From Crotophaga sulcirostris (taxonomy: Eukaryota > Chordata > Aves > Cuculiformes > Crotophagidae): 64,000 bases of DNA. The stretch covers positions 787,278 to 851,277 of the forward strand of contig VYZB01000218.1 in the NCBI GenBank assembly GCA_013397455.1, in the 5' to 3' direction. The position numbers were made by a program, and so were the translations under genes. The notes beneath the pieces are model-generated. The model did no database searches. It saw nothing but the letters and a program-made list of their open reading frames with translations, and was not told the origin of the DNA. Below are positions 13,625 to 24,600 of the stretch, one piece after another. The stretch's first letter is position 1. The number at the start of each line of letters is the position of its first letter.

Positions 13625-13786
13625 CAGTTCTGTGCTTGGACCTCTCAGGTGGACCTCACAGGTGGAGGTGTCTGTCTTCATGGGAGATGTGATGTGTGAT
13701 CTAGGAGTCGTTGCAAAGCTTGCTAACATCAGACTGAAGGATGAAGGAGACATGACTCTTCTTTTCGTGGGGTAATGCACAGTGCT
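13625..13786 (-). other. Weak candidate internal exon (162 nt), function unknown
   Basis: On the minus strand, exactly 162 nt (54 codons, phase 0 at both ends) lie between an acceptor TTTTCCAG (ending at 13787) and a strong donor CTG|GTAAGA (GT at 13624-13623). Only one of the three frames is open throughout. The peptide is Ser/Thr-rich and unrecognised. The opposite strand is also open and gives a segment ending KLANIRLKDEGD, vaguely like the end of an Ig V-type domain but without the cysteine. Two open strands over one short stretch make chance likely. Confidence 0.15.
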
Positions 13787-16615
13787 CTGGAAAATTTTGC
13801 TAAGGTCAGCACTGTGATAGCCATGCCTGCGTAAATGGACACACCAGGAAGACGCATAGGTGTCTGTGCTTTACTGCAGGAGTAGGAATGTTCTGGAGCT
13901 GAAGAGCACCTTCACACTTGTGGTTGCTGCAGGTGGTGCCGAGTTCAGTCTGTGGTAGAGCTAGGAATGGAATGACAGCAGTAAACAGTTGGGATGAATG
14001 CTAGAGAATTTCAGTAAAACACACGAAATAGGAAATGGAGCATTTCAGAAAGAGATTCTGGAGCAAGGGTTTACATTGTCTAACAAATAGTCCGCCTCAT
14101 CTTGTGCTACATAGATGGGCTCTAAAGGTGGTGTACTTTTTCCTCCTTTGCCTAACAATTATTTATATTAACACTGAGATCATATTGCAGTCATGCTTCT
14201 GAATCTCCCATCCAAATCTTTGTTTAATAGCACAGGCGGTGTTTCTGCCAGTGTTTTCTCAAGAGAGCAGCTCTATTTCATGAAACAATTAAATTTAAAT
14301 TTGTTTGGTGGCCTGAAAGTCCTCAACTGCATTTCAGGCTTATAAACACAGTGGGAAAAAAATGATTCCTGAGAAATGAAAATAGAGTCAAGTTGGGGAT
14401 AAATATCCTAAACTGTAATCTCAGCCGCAAATCCTGTTTCAGGAGCAGAGAGTCACCAGGGGAGGTCATGATCCAGGCTGATAAGTGATGAAATTGGCGG
14501 TGCTGGTTTACAGAATCTAGCACAAGCATGTTAAGTACAGCCAGTGAAACAAAAAGAGGAGACGATGGGTTGAAGTGACAAAATCAGACAACAAAATCTG
14601 ATTTGCTGAAACTATCCATATGAGGTAGATTTCTTTCTTAAGGAGGACCTCAGGGAGAAAAGTCACAAGGATACAGAGTCCTGTACTCAGTTACTCACAC
14701 TGTAGTAAAATGTGTAGCAGCAAGCAATAAAATCAATGGTATATAAGAATTAACCAAAATAATTTTTAACAGCAGTAAGTAAAAGCCTTTCATTCTGAAT
14801 TATATGAACTCTATAAAATTGTGGAAACTGTTTAGGGGTTTGAATGCTGGTAGCATCATAGCTGTCTTCAGATGAAGTTTACTCGTGGACCCATTGTTCT
14901 ATGTTCCCAGTACAGTAACATCAATGTAGAAAAGCACTTGTGCAAGATAAGAGCTATGTGTGATCACAATACGAGGCAAGCTTGTGGAAGCTGTGATAGC
15001 AAATTTTAACAAGTAGATGATATAGTACCTAAATGTGTCTGAGGTGTGGTTATGAGTGGCCAGTTCAACATGAAGATTTATTCTGAGAAAAAAGGGTCAG
15101 CGCCCATCTACACAAATGAGATGGGCAAATCACCTCCAGAGAGGACCAGATTGTCCTGGAAGTCTTTTTCTGACTGAGAAAGTTGCCCGAGCAGTGTTGT
15201 ACATTTTTACTTGCAACTGGTTCCACTGACTCTTGACTTCTTATTTCTTCATCACCTTCAGGGTTTTATGCTTCTTTTCAGCATTGCAACACCAGTCAGC
15301 TAAATTTAGAGTTGAACTATTTTTGGACATCAGTTTTTAGAAGATACTTCGTCAATGTCTTGCTAGTTTGTGTTTTGCCTTTTTCAATGCCTTTTGACCA
15401 GAAAGTTTAATAGCACATACTGATGAGGTGACACTGTGGATAGCTCAGGTCTCCCTTTCACTGTGTCCCCTACCTGGCTTTCCCTTGTTAGTAATACCTT
15501 GTTCCTATCCCTGATAAATCCCCTACCATGCTTCCTCCTTACCCTGATCTAAAGGAGCACTGTATTTTCTGTTGTACACTGCCTGAATCTTAGTCTTTTG
15601 GTGACAATTTGTTTTCCTCATACAGGTTCAGTGGTCTTAATTGCCTGTGCAATGGAAAGGATGACCAGGTGCGACTGAAAGCAAAATTTTGATCTGCAAA
15701 GGACAGAAAAGTGAGGTAGGTTTGCTCTCACCGAGGCACCACTGCTTCACTTCTGCTGCCCTTCAGTTGTGTCTGTGGAGAGACGATGCCATAGCAAGGC
15801 CAGTTGTGAAAGGGTCTTGCCAGCACAGGCCCTGCATAGATGGAAAACAGTGAGAGGGACCAGATTTGCCTGGAAATCTTTCTGTGAATTTGTGGGGTTT
15901 TGTAAACTGGTGAAACATTTTTTTTTTGAATGTAAATGTTTTTACAAAAAACCCAGTCAGGAAATAATTGCCAGATCTGGGATAGTGGTGATACTAGTTT
16001 GGAAGGAGAAAAGAGAAAGTCTTATTTTGGCTAGAGAAAACAAGAAGCCTGGGGCAGGGAGGAGAAGCCTAGAGAGGGACAGGAGCCACCAAAGTTTTCC
16101 CAGTTGGACCCAGCAGGGACAAGTTGCAGATGCTTCTCCTTCGGTGCCTCCTGTCCTCAACAGGAGGCAGAGCAGTCCTCTCCAGGGACCCCTGGGTACC
16201 TTCTCATGTGTCCTGTGCCTCACCTCTGAAGGGCAGCAGTCCCTACAGATGGGGAGAGCCATCCCTCTGTGCTTTCCCAGGGATGCTTGAGCAGATTGCA
16301 TCCTTCAGGGTGGTTAATTTTTGTCCCAAATTACAAAGAAAAGCTTTATAAGATTACTCAAACAGTGGTTTATCCAGAGGAAATCATGTATAGCTTGGGA
16401 CCTGATGGCATTAAGGTTGACTCAAATGGGTTTTGAATGCTCGCATATGGTGCTACTGTGTCTGATTTTTGTTGTCCAATGCAGTTTCATGCCAGCTGGT
16501 AGACTGTTGAAAATGTTTCTTTAGCATGCTGCTCCTTCAACACCACACATGAAAACAAGAATCTTTTAGCTCCTCCCTAGCAGTTCATGACATTTATTTA
16601 AGCATGGGAAGAAAC

Positions 16616-16690
16616 ACCATGAGAAGATTTTTTTGTTTCTTTGTTTGTTTGCCTTTTTTTTTTTATTCCTTCCTCTCTCTCTATGTAAAA
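16616..16690 (+). repeat. T-rich / pyrimidine-rich low-complexity tract
   Basis: Runs of T broken by G and C (TTTCTTTGTTTGTTTG-like), a run of about ten or more T near 16652-16664, then CTCTCTCT. It abuts the 3' side of the minus-strand ERVL LTR. Seen in element orientation it is A-rich. Confidence 0.8.
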
Positions 16691-16835
16691 GTCCTTAGAT
16701 TTATTAATGTGATGGTGGACTTACCCTGGTTGGTAGATAAACCCCTACTTAGTCCCTTGTTCTCTCCCTCAGTGTATGGGGGAGAAAATCAGGAGGGCAA
16801 AAGTGAGAAAAAGTTATGGTTCAAGAGTAAGACAG

Positions 16836-16841
16836 TTTAAT
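16836..16841 (-). promoter_or_regulatory. LTR poly(A) signal ATTAAA
   Basis: ATTAAA on the minus strand, at the place corresponding to the ATTAAA of the second LTR at 41991-41996. In an LTR this signal directs 3' end formation in the R/U5 region. Confidence 0.6.
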
Positions 16842-17012
16842 AATTGAAGAAAAGCTACATGCACAAGCAAAACTAACGAATTTATTCTGTTTCCATGGGC
16901 AGGCAGGTGTTTAACTGCTTCCTGGAAAGAAGGACCTCAACATACATAATGGTTAAATTGGGAAGGCAAGTGACATAACTCCAAATGTCCTCTCTTTCCT
17001 CCTCCTTTGCCT

Positions 17013-17038
17013 AAATTTTATTGCTAAGCCTGATTACA
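17013..17038 (-). promoter_or_regulatory. Decayed LTR core promoter (CRE lost, CAATAAAA TATA-like)
   Basis: The minus strand reads TGTAATCA followed shortly by CAATAAAATTTA. The first corresponds to the TGACGTCA of the other LTR, with its central CpG gone. The second takes the place of that LTR's ATATAAAA box. Confidence 0.5.
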
Positions 17039-17279
17039 TGTACTATGGTATATCCCTTCAGCCAATTAGGGTCAGCTTTCCTGGCTGTGTCCCCTCCCCA
17101 GGCTGGTCATGCTGGCTCCGGGAGGGAAAAAGAAAAGGCTTTGATACTGTGTGAGCCCTGCTCAACAATAGCTAAAACACTGGTGTGTTATCAGCTCTGT
17201 TTTAGTCACCAGTCTGAAACATAACACCATGCAGGCTGATATGGAGAAAATTAACTCCAACCCTGCCAAATCCAGTACT

Positions 17280-17875
17280 ATCTCCACCTCTTATTCAATA
17301 CCATTTACATCATGCTCAGGTGCCCCACTATCCAGTACATCCTCAATACCCAATACCCAGCCTCCCATTCTTTGATAGATATATATGTATATATGTATAT
17401 ATATTTATATACAGATATAGTTCCTTTGGTCTATGGGCCACCCTGTGAAATGTCCATAAAATGTCCATAAAATTTCCATTGAGTTGATTTAATCCATGAC
17501 TCGGGCTTCATCTGTTGTGGTGATCACTCAGGACAGGAGAGACAGTGTTTTGCATGGGGTTATTGGGCACTAAAGCCAGCTCAGATAGGATCACTACTGC
17601 ACTTGCCCAGCTTCTTATGAGGCTCATCCTCCATCTCTTTAAGTGGTTCCCCCTATGGTGCTTCCATTTGAGACATAGGTCTCAAATCATGGGTTACAAT
17701 ATTGTTCTTCGTATTTCACAGAACAGGAATGTTTAGTCCTCAAGGGCACAACCAGCCCTGATTGTGCCTGCCCACCTGCCATGGGCTCTCCCTACCTTGT
17801 CCATGGCCCAGGACCCTCTGTCAGTCCATTGGGGTTTCTCCCACCGCACCCTTGGGAAAGCCTCCTGTCCACCTT
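17280..17875 (-). mobile_element. ERVL provirus internal 3' region, truncated
   Basis: In element orientation this leads directly into the LTR at 17279. The junction is a purine-rich stretch (AATAAGAGGTGGAGATA), as expected of the polypurine tract that primes plus-strand DNA synthesis. The rest matches the 3' internal region that I associate with this bird ERVL family. No env, pol or other retroviral protein could be read, consistent with ERVL elements lacking env and with this being the non-coding 3' end. The upstream limit near 17875, where a T-run begins, is approximate. Gag, pol and the 5' LTR are absent from the window. Confidence 0.7.
17374..17420. repeat. TATATG/TATA microsatellite inside the ERVL internal region
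   Basis: An alternating TA tract with regular G interruptions (ATATATGTATATATGTATATAT) lies within the provirus 3' region. Confidence 0.85.
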
Positions 17876-18509
17876 TTTTTTAAGTTTTTCTTTGTTTCCT
17901 ACTTGCTACATCCAAGTTTCTTGCCCAAGCATGGACCTTGGAGATGAATCTTTCGAAATAACAATAACAATAAAAAAAATGAACCATATTTCACAGTGAA
18001 ATTCAAGTGTTTTCACTCATGAATACACTGTCTAAAAGGCCAAATTTCAAGAAAGGAAAAAAATAAGTGGAATACAAATGATTCAGAAATAATTTGTAGA
18101 CAGAAATATAGGGTATAATTTAAGTGTGAATGGGAAAGTAGTTGTTCTAATGGAATATGTTGTGTGGATACTAACATAAGATGACCCCTCAGAAATAACT
18201 CAGAAACAATTGCTCTCTTCTGCATCTTCAGTTTTGTTAAAATTACTTTTTTTGAGCCTTATTTGGGCTGAACCTTTGCAATGTATTAAAATATGCCTTC
18301 TGCTAAAGCTTTGAGAGTTAATGTTTACACTCAGTGAACTCCCATTAGCACTAATGTTTTAAGTACTCAGCATTTTGTGGCTGCATTGAGTTTCCTCTGC
18401 CTTGTTATGTGTGTAGTTTTTCAAGACTGATTTTTAAATTCACAGTGTGAAGGGTTAGGCTACATCAGGTCCCATCTCCAGTGAGAGATGAGTGTTGCTG
18501 TATTTTGTG
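17876..18509. other. Unique sequence between ERVL and CR1
   Basis: It starts with a T-run and holds a short AATAAC repeat at about 17957-17975. No gene or element was recognised. Confidence 0.5.
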
Positions 18510-18649
18510 TTTAGGTGTTTAAGGGGGGATTGGATGAGGCACTCAGTGCCATGGTTTAGATGATGGGTTGGTGTTAGTGTTAGGCTATAGGTTGGACTTG
18601 ATGATCTCAGAGGTCCTTTCCAACCTTGCAATACTGTGATACTGTGATA
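18510..18649 (+). mobile_element. CR1 LINE, extreme 3' end
   Basis: About 140 bp of CR1 3' end. A GTTTAAGGGGGGATTGGATG block, a GCCATGGTTTAG block and GGTTGGACTTGATGATCTCAG precede the CTTTCCAACC segment. The tail is a variant, ATACTGTG twice, in place of ATTCTATG. This marks a CR1 subfamily different from the copy at 6.9 kb. Confidence 0.9.
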
Positions 18650-21600
18650 AAAGAGTTAAAGCAAATAGTCAACATAGTCCCTGCTCTCTACTGGAGGAGA
18701 AGAGCAACTATCTAAAATACTAAGCCATTGTTTCAATTGATAAGCAAGCAGATATCTTCTTCCTAGTGTTGTCAGGAAAGTTGAATATGGAATTAGCTTT
18801 AAACCTATATTTAAGAGTGGACCTTCCAAACAGTTTTTTCAAATGGGAGGCTGGCCTGTTGACTGGGTAGTTGAAGGAGGAAACTATGCTACTATAAGCA
18901 AATATGTTTGTTTGTTTCTTTCTTTCATTCTCTTCTCAGCCCTTTGGCTGAGAAACATCATATTTCTAGAAGAATTTAGAAATTAATCAACAGTCACATT
19001 TATTTCTCTATGTACGTTCCAATTTGCTTTCTAATGAATCAGTAAAGAAGGAATTGGACAAAGATATGACAATCTCTTCCAACTGACACCAAGCAAATGT
19101 AAAGCAGATGATGTAATAAAATTGACAAAGCAGTATGAAGGAGAAAGATAATGAGCTCTGATGCCGGCAGCTTGATGCCAGGAAGTACTCCAAATTTTAA
19201 AGCCGACGTAATTTGACAGCTCTGATGAAATCATAGGAGTATGTGTGCACATTCAGCAAAAAAATACAACAATGAAGTCTATCTGTCTTGACAGGCTGCC
19301 ACGTGACTGGATACTTCATAAATATTGTCTGTATTCACAGTGCTTTTTGGCATGAGCAAATGAATTTCAAAATATCGAGCTAAATACTTTCATAATTCAC
19401 AATTGTGGGAGGGATATGGTACAAATGTGACCTGGAAAATTGGTCCTACAGTAAACATGATCTATAACTTTTCTAGCAGTTTGGCTCATTGGGGTATACA
19501 GGGAGGTTTGTAAGTTACAGTCATCACTAGAGCACATATTTTCTATAAATGCAGTTTAAATGTTTATTCAAGTAAAAAAAATACTGGTTTGTTGAGTAGG
19601 ATCTTTATCTGAAAAATACTATTCTGTTTAGTGAACTCTAGGCTATTGTTTATTCATACTTTAATCATTGATTACAATTCCTAAACAAATTAATTCTCTC
19701 TTTGATAGCTGAATCTAGAGGAAAGAGGATCCAGCAAAAAAGCTGTCATGTTGGAAAGCAGTAATTTTACAAAAAGCAAGGTTCTAGGAGTAAATTCTGG
19801 GTTCTGGTTCTAGGTGTAAATTTTTCTTGTGCTGCTTCCAACATTACTACAAGTACTAATTTGTTCCTGCTTCTAGGGATACATTGAGAATGCCAAGGAA
19901 CCTTCAGTTATACTTTCCCTCTCTTGTAATTTTTGATCCATAATTCAGGTTGCTGTTGTTTGGCTTTGCTCCTCCTGGACTCTGTCAGTGCTCTTTCTGG
20001 TCACAACCAGCATCATAATATAAGAAATATTGCACTTTTGGCTTAAAAGAAAGGAAGTCCATCTAGCGTGTTTCTGTATTCTGACAATACGTGGGTGAAG
20101 GATGGCAGTCCTTTGGCACAATTGCAGATAGGTTCCATTTGGAAAGAGCTGCAATGCTAGAAACTCAGTTCATAAAGGGCATCCTTGAAATGGAGGATGC
20201 CTTTTTTTTTTTTCTTTCTTCCTCTTCAAGGAACACTGATACAGGTAAAAGTATGAAAAAAACATTCTCATATTTCTCTTGAGATATTTACCTTGCAAAT
20301 CATGGGGTAGTATTCAGCTGCTTAAGCATCAGTGTCTAATACTGATTGAGATGCGTTAGGGCACCTGAGACATTCATAAAGCTGTAAATAAGCTGTGGAT
20401 CCTCAGGAGACCTGTACCCTTTTAGACAGAAAGTTGTAGGCCAAGTGGGAATCTAGGGAGACTTAATTGGCACCAGATGTTCTATATTTATTTGGAAGAT
20501 TCCTGTCTAAATTGCCTCAGGTGATTTCCTTGTGGTTGAAACGATAGGGCAGAGATGAGAGAAAGGAGGTTCATGTATGTGTGTTGTTAGAGTATATTTT
20601 GTAGGTTAGAGAAGATACCCCATATCTCTGCTATAGCTGCTAATATGAAAACTCACCAAGTTTTATCTAGCAGTTCATAAGTGTACCTTTCAGTCTGCCT
20701 GTTGTTATTACTACATTTGCTCTGAAAACTTGCTCCTTGCCCTATAGGATGTGTGATCTGGAGGACAGGAAACTTGAGTGCCTCAAGGCATGGATATTTT
20801 TTGAGTGAGCACTTGTGTAGATATATGTTGGCCTTAAAAACTGAAAGACGTTCTTTCCCACTTCAAGAACTGCTCAAAGTGGAGATTGCTCATAGAGATG
20901 CTCCCTGAAAGTATGTAAATTGTGGTACAAAAACTGATGTGTTTGAATGGTTTTATTACTTTTATTCATTGCAATACTTTTAAACACATTTTTCTCTACT
21001 GTTCCTTCTAATTCTCATGCTGACAGAGAGTCAGTGGCAAACTGGTTATGCTGAGGTTCTCTATACGACAGAACCAAAAAAAGGAAATATTTATTACAGA
21101 GTTCTTCCTCAACATGGAAGCTGCTGGTTTTTTATTTGTTTGCTTGTTGTATTTGTATTATATTCTCATGTAATATAAGTTCAACTGTGTTAATTTCATT
21201 TTCCTTCTCAGAACAGGAAAACTTGTTGCAGTTTTTGTTTGGACATATGCTAATTTTCCTTCCCAATCTAGGATAAGGTGGTTTGGACATGGCCTTTAAT
21301 AGACTGCTCTGGGAACTGTTCCCAACTAATGAACACTGTTAAGTAGCCAGATCTCGATCAAGGATGATGGTTTTGGTACTTCTGTGTAGATGTACATGCT
21401 GGTTTTGCTTTGCAGTACAATTAGTCAGTGCATGAGGTACACTTGCTTTATTTTAAATGTAGATCATACTCTTGTTTGGTGAAACCCTAATACCTGATGT
21501 AAAGATGCTAAAATATATACCTTAAAATACTTGTTTGTGATGTGCTACCAAGTATCTTACTCTAAATTAACAAAAATTTGTATTGAAGTTTAAACATGAA

Positions 21601-24600
21601 ATTTATGACTGTTCATTATTTAACTCATATCCCTTCTTGAGAATTATACTTCTGACATGCACGTCACTTGCTCTAAAAATGTCTTTTGTACTTCTGAATC
21701 ATCTTTCATATATTAACCAAAAGACTTGCTTGGCTCCCAGAATGAGTAAATCTCATGTTTTTCTCTGCTTAATTGTGCTAGGATTAGCTCCTCTTGACCA
21801 CTCCTTAGAGATATTTACCTTGAAAGATTTAAGTTCAGTTTATTGCCCAGCAGAGTAAGAGACACCGACTGATGGAATAGCTATTTTGAACTCCCCATAT
21901 ATGTTGAAACTGCCTTAAATTTTCCTTTTGTAGTGGTATTTACAAGAAAAAATACTAAAATATACTAACAGGGTAGATGAATGTGAAGGTTTGACTGATT
22001 TTTCTGCTGTTAAGGTTTTCACTGTAACAAAAAACTCAATTCCCTAAATTGTGATGACTTCTACTAATCACAAACACTATTGTCGTCTGTCTTCTTAATG
22101 GTGTATTAAACTTACTTGAAGTTTTTACTTTATCTGTCTTGCTTACTGTGACTAGAAAATACAATTAAAACATTTTCTAATTGTATTGCCTAGTTGCTTC
22201 ATGGAAAATACTGTACTGCTTCAGCTTGTGTTAAAATCACCAACCCATTGGAAGAACTTGGCATACTGTTTTCACCATTCTGTTTTGAAATGTCAGGCTT
22301 GAAAAAGAAACTAAAACATGCATGATGACTTTTTGTCACTGAATAACCTTTAGCCAATAATTGATTGCTTACACAGAAAAACAGACATGAAGAGAGGAAA
22401 GCTTGCTCAAGACCCTAAAAGCGAGTGGGCTAGGTTTTATGGTACTCTCCAGTTAGAGATGTACTTAAAGACATGGCTGTTAAAAACAGCAGTGATTTCT
22501 TCTGAAGGTCAGAGTTGTATATCATGGGAGGAATTGCTTCTAAAAATCATCTGCTGCCTGAACAGAGGGTGGATAGCAGCATAGGTTAATGTGAATTCTA
22601 TTTCATTGTGTACATTCTCTTTTTGGTTTGGGGTAGGTTTTTTGGTGCATGTTTTTAAATAAGACTGTGAAAAATAGCCATGACATTACTACAATCAAGT
22701 AGTTATCTTGTCCAACAGACAACTCTACAGAACCATCTTCCATTAGAAAACGGAGACTGTTTAATTGAGTATTTCACAGGAATTTAATTCCAAAAGTTTT
22801 GAAAATGAATTTTCTTCAACTTCACTTTCAACTAAAAAAGATACAGTTTTTTATGCTGTATGTTAATAGTAAACTTGAAATGCGCACCACATTAATATAA
22901 TTATATGCATATAATATGCTTTTGTTGAAGTGTTTCAACTTTTAAAAAAGAAATTTGTTACTTTGGACTGAGAGCATTCTGAGTTTAATTCTGTGGAAAA
23001 TTTTGACTCTCATTTCAGTATGATTTTAATTGCAAGATTTGTTTCAGGAGGAAAAATGAACAGCTCTGTGTAAATAAAGTATTGTAACAGATGGGGTTGT
23101 TACCTAGAATGAGAAATATTTTACAGCGTTAGAGTTCTAATCTGTTTGTGTTCACATACTTGGCAGTCTTCAAGAAAGGCATAAACTAGCACTGTTAAAC
23201 TTGGAAAGGCAGTGTTTCTTCCTAATACAAGTTTTAAGGTTAAAAAAACCAGAAAGAAACTAAGATAGAACTCAAAACCAAGCTGTTATTTTTTTCTCTC
23301 TTAATACCTCCTTTGAGCGCATAAATTAAAGCATGATTTTATTTTGCCTTAAAATTATCTTTTTCCTTGACAAATGTATGAATTTGTGCCTCAGTTTTTC
23401 AAAAAGCAGCTAGCAACTAGTACACAAGGGAGTAACCTTTTCATCTAAACAGCTTTTCAGTGCTTATGTATGTTTGCAGAAAATAACAATTTTTTCCTAG
23501 CATCTGTCTGTAATGCCATCTGCTACTATGCTTCAGGCAGCTTTGATTGTGTAAACTTAGCTTTTTAAACAGTTTGCCAAATGTAGTGGTTTATAAAATG
23601 TATCCCCATTCATCACCAACTATGAGACATTTGATGGTGTTCCGCAGACTCAATGCAGAATGCACTCACCTCATGAAAATGTTTCTTGTTTATTCACTTC
23701 TACTTGTGCCTTCCCATGTGTCACTGATATCAGGACAAGCTGTTGGGGCAGATAAGAGTATTTTGCGTGTCACTACAAATTTGTATTAAAAACACATCTA
23801 TAATAATTTTTAATTCCATTATTGGGTTTAACACCTGTGTCCACTGTTTCTTATCATCTTTTCCTTACATTATTTTCTCACAGGTACTGAAAGCCAGGTT
23901 AGTCCCATAATAATCAGTTCTGCTATTATCAACAACCACACATCCTTCTATGTTCCATTGACCTGAAACAAAATATAAAGTCTTGCCATTTTCTGCACAA
24001 TCTAGGTAACCATTTCTTAGACTGTACTTGTATGGTTATATATTTATTCCTTTGTTGACAAACCTTGAACTTCATGTTGTATGATTCACCTCCTCCCTGC
24101 CCTCATTGCTGTTGCAATGTATATGGAGACAGCCTATCTGTACCTGCGTGATACCTGACACTCTTGTGCAGAATTGGTGCTTGTAGGAATTTTCTTGTGG
24201 TGTGATGTAGGACAAATTCTTCGAATCCTTCTATTTAAAATAAAACCAAAACCCACAATAAAATATCTCCATCCTTGGAACATCCATCTTAGAAGCTGGT
24301 TTAGCCCTTGTCATTGCTTTTGTCAACACTTGTAGCACTGTGAAATATCCAAGAAGAGAAGGACCTTAGAGACCAAGCCAGAACCATCAAGTAAAGGGTC
24401 AGCCGTGTAAGGATCATGTTAGTGAAAGGTTTTCAGCGTTTTATGTAGGTAAAATTTGAAGAGACAGGTAGTATATTTTTTTTTCTCAGCTGACAGAATT
24501 TGCAAAAACAACCAGACTTTGGTACAAAACAGTCCTTCTTGAGCTCTGAAGGAGTAGCAGCGTCACCCTTCAAGATAAAACCAAACTGAGAACAACAGAA

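Larger units (their letters stand above)
7569..16709. other. Unique sequence with minor simple repeats, no gene recognised
   Basis: No transposable element was recognised over these 9 kb. Contents seen: an 18-bp direct duplication at 9205-9240, an A-rich tract at about 12888-12918, two weak exon candidates near 13 kb, and a more G+C-rich patch at about 16020-16300. A 173-codon frame at 15769-16290 overlaps a 114-codon antisense frame. Neither resembles a protein I know, and both fit chance expectation. Confidence 0.55.
16710..17279 (-). mobile_element. ERVL-class LTR (3' LTR of a truncated provirus)
   Basis: Read on the minus strand, this stretch parallels the plus-strand LTR at 41534-42122 along its length. 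Shared blocks include the opening TACTGGATTTGG-type start, the AGTTAATTTTCTCC block, the ACACAG...AAGCCTTTTCTTTTTCCC block, the GAAGCAGTTAAACACCTGCC block, an ATTAAA poly(A) signal and the CTCACTTTTGCCCTCC segment. It ends CCATCA. The TG start has decayed to AG. On its 5' side in element orientation the sequence continues into ERVL internal 3' sequence through a purine-rich stretch, so this is the 3' LTR and not a solo copy. No 5-bp duplication can be read because the 5' part is missing. Confidence 0.85.

Noticed and set aside
15769..16290. 173-codon plus-strand frame
   Set aside because: It overlaps a 114-codon antisense frame, contains low-complexity runs such as HFFFECKCFYKK, and resembles no protein I know. 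The higher local G+C reduces stops.
17545..17999. Open frames inside the ERVL internal region as genes
   Set aside because: They lie in the plus strand, antisense to the provirus 3' non-coding region, so they are incidental.
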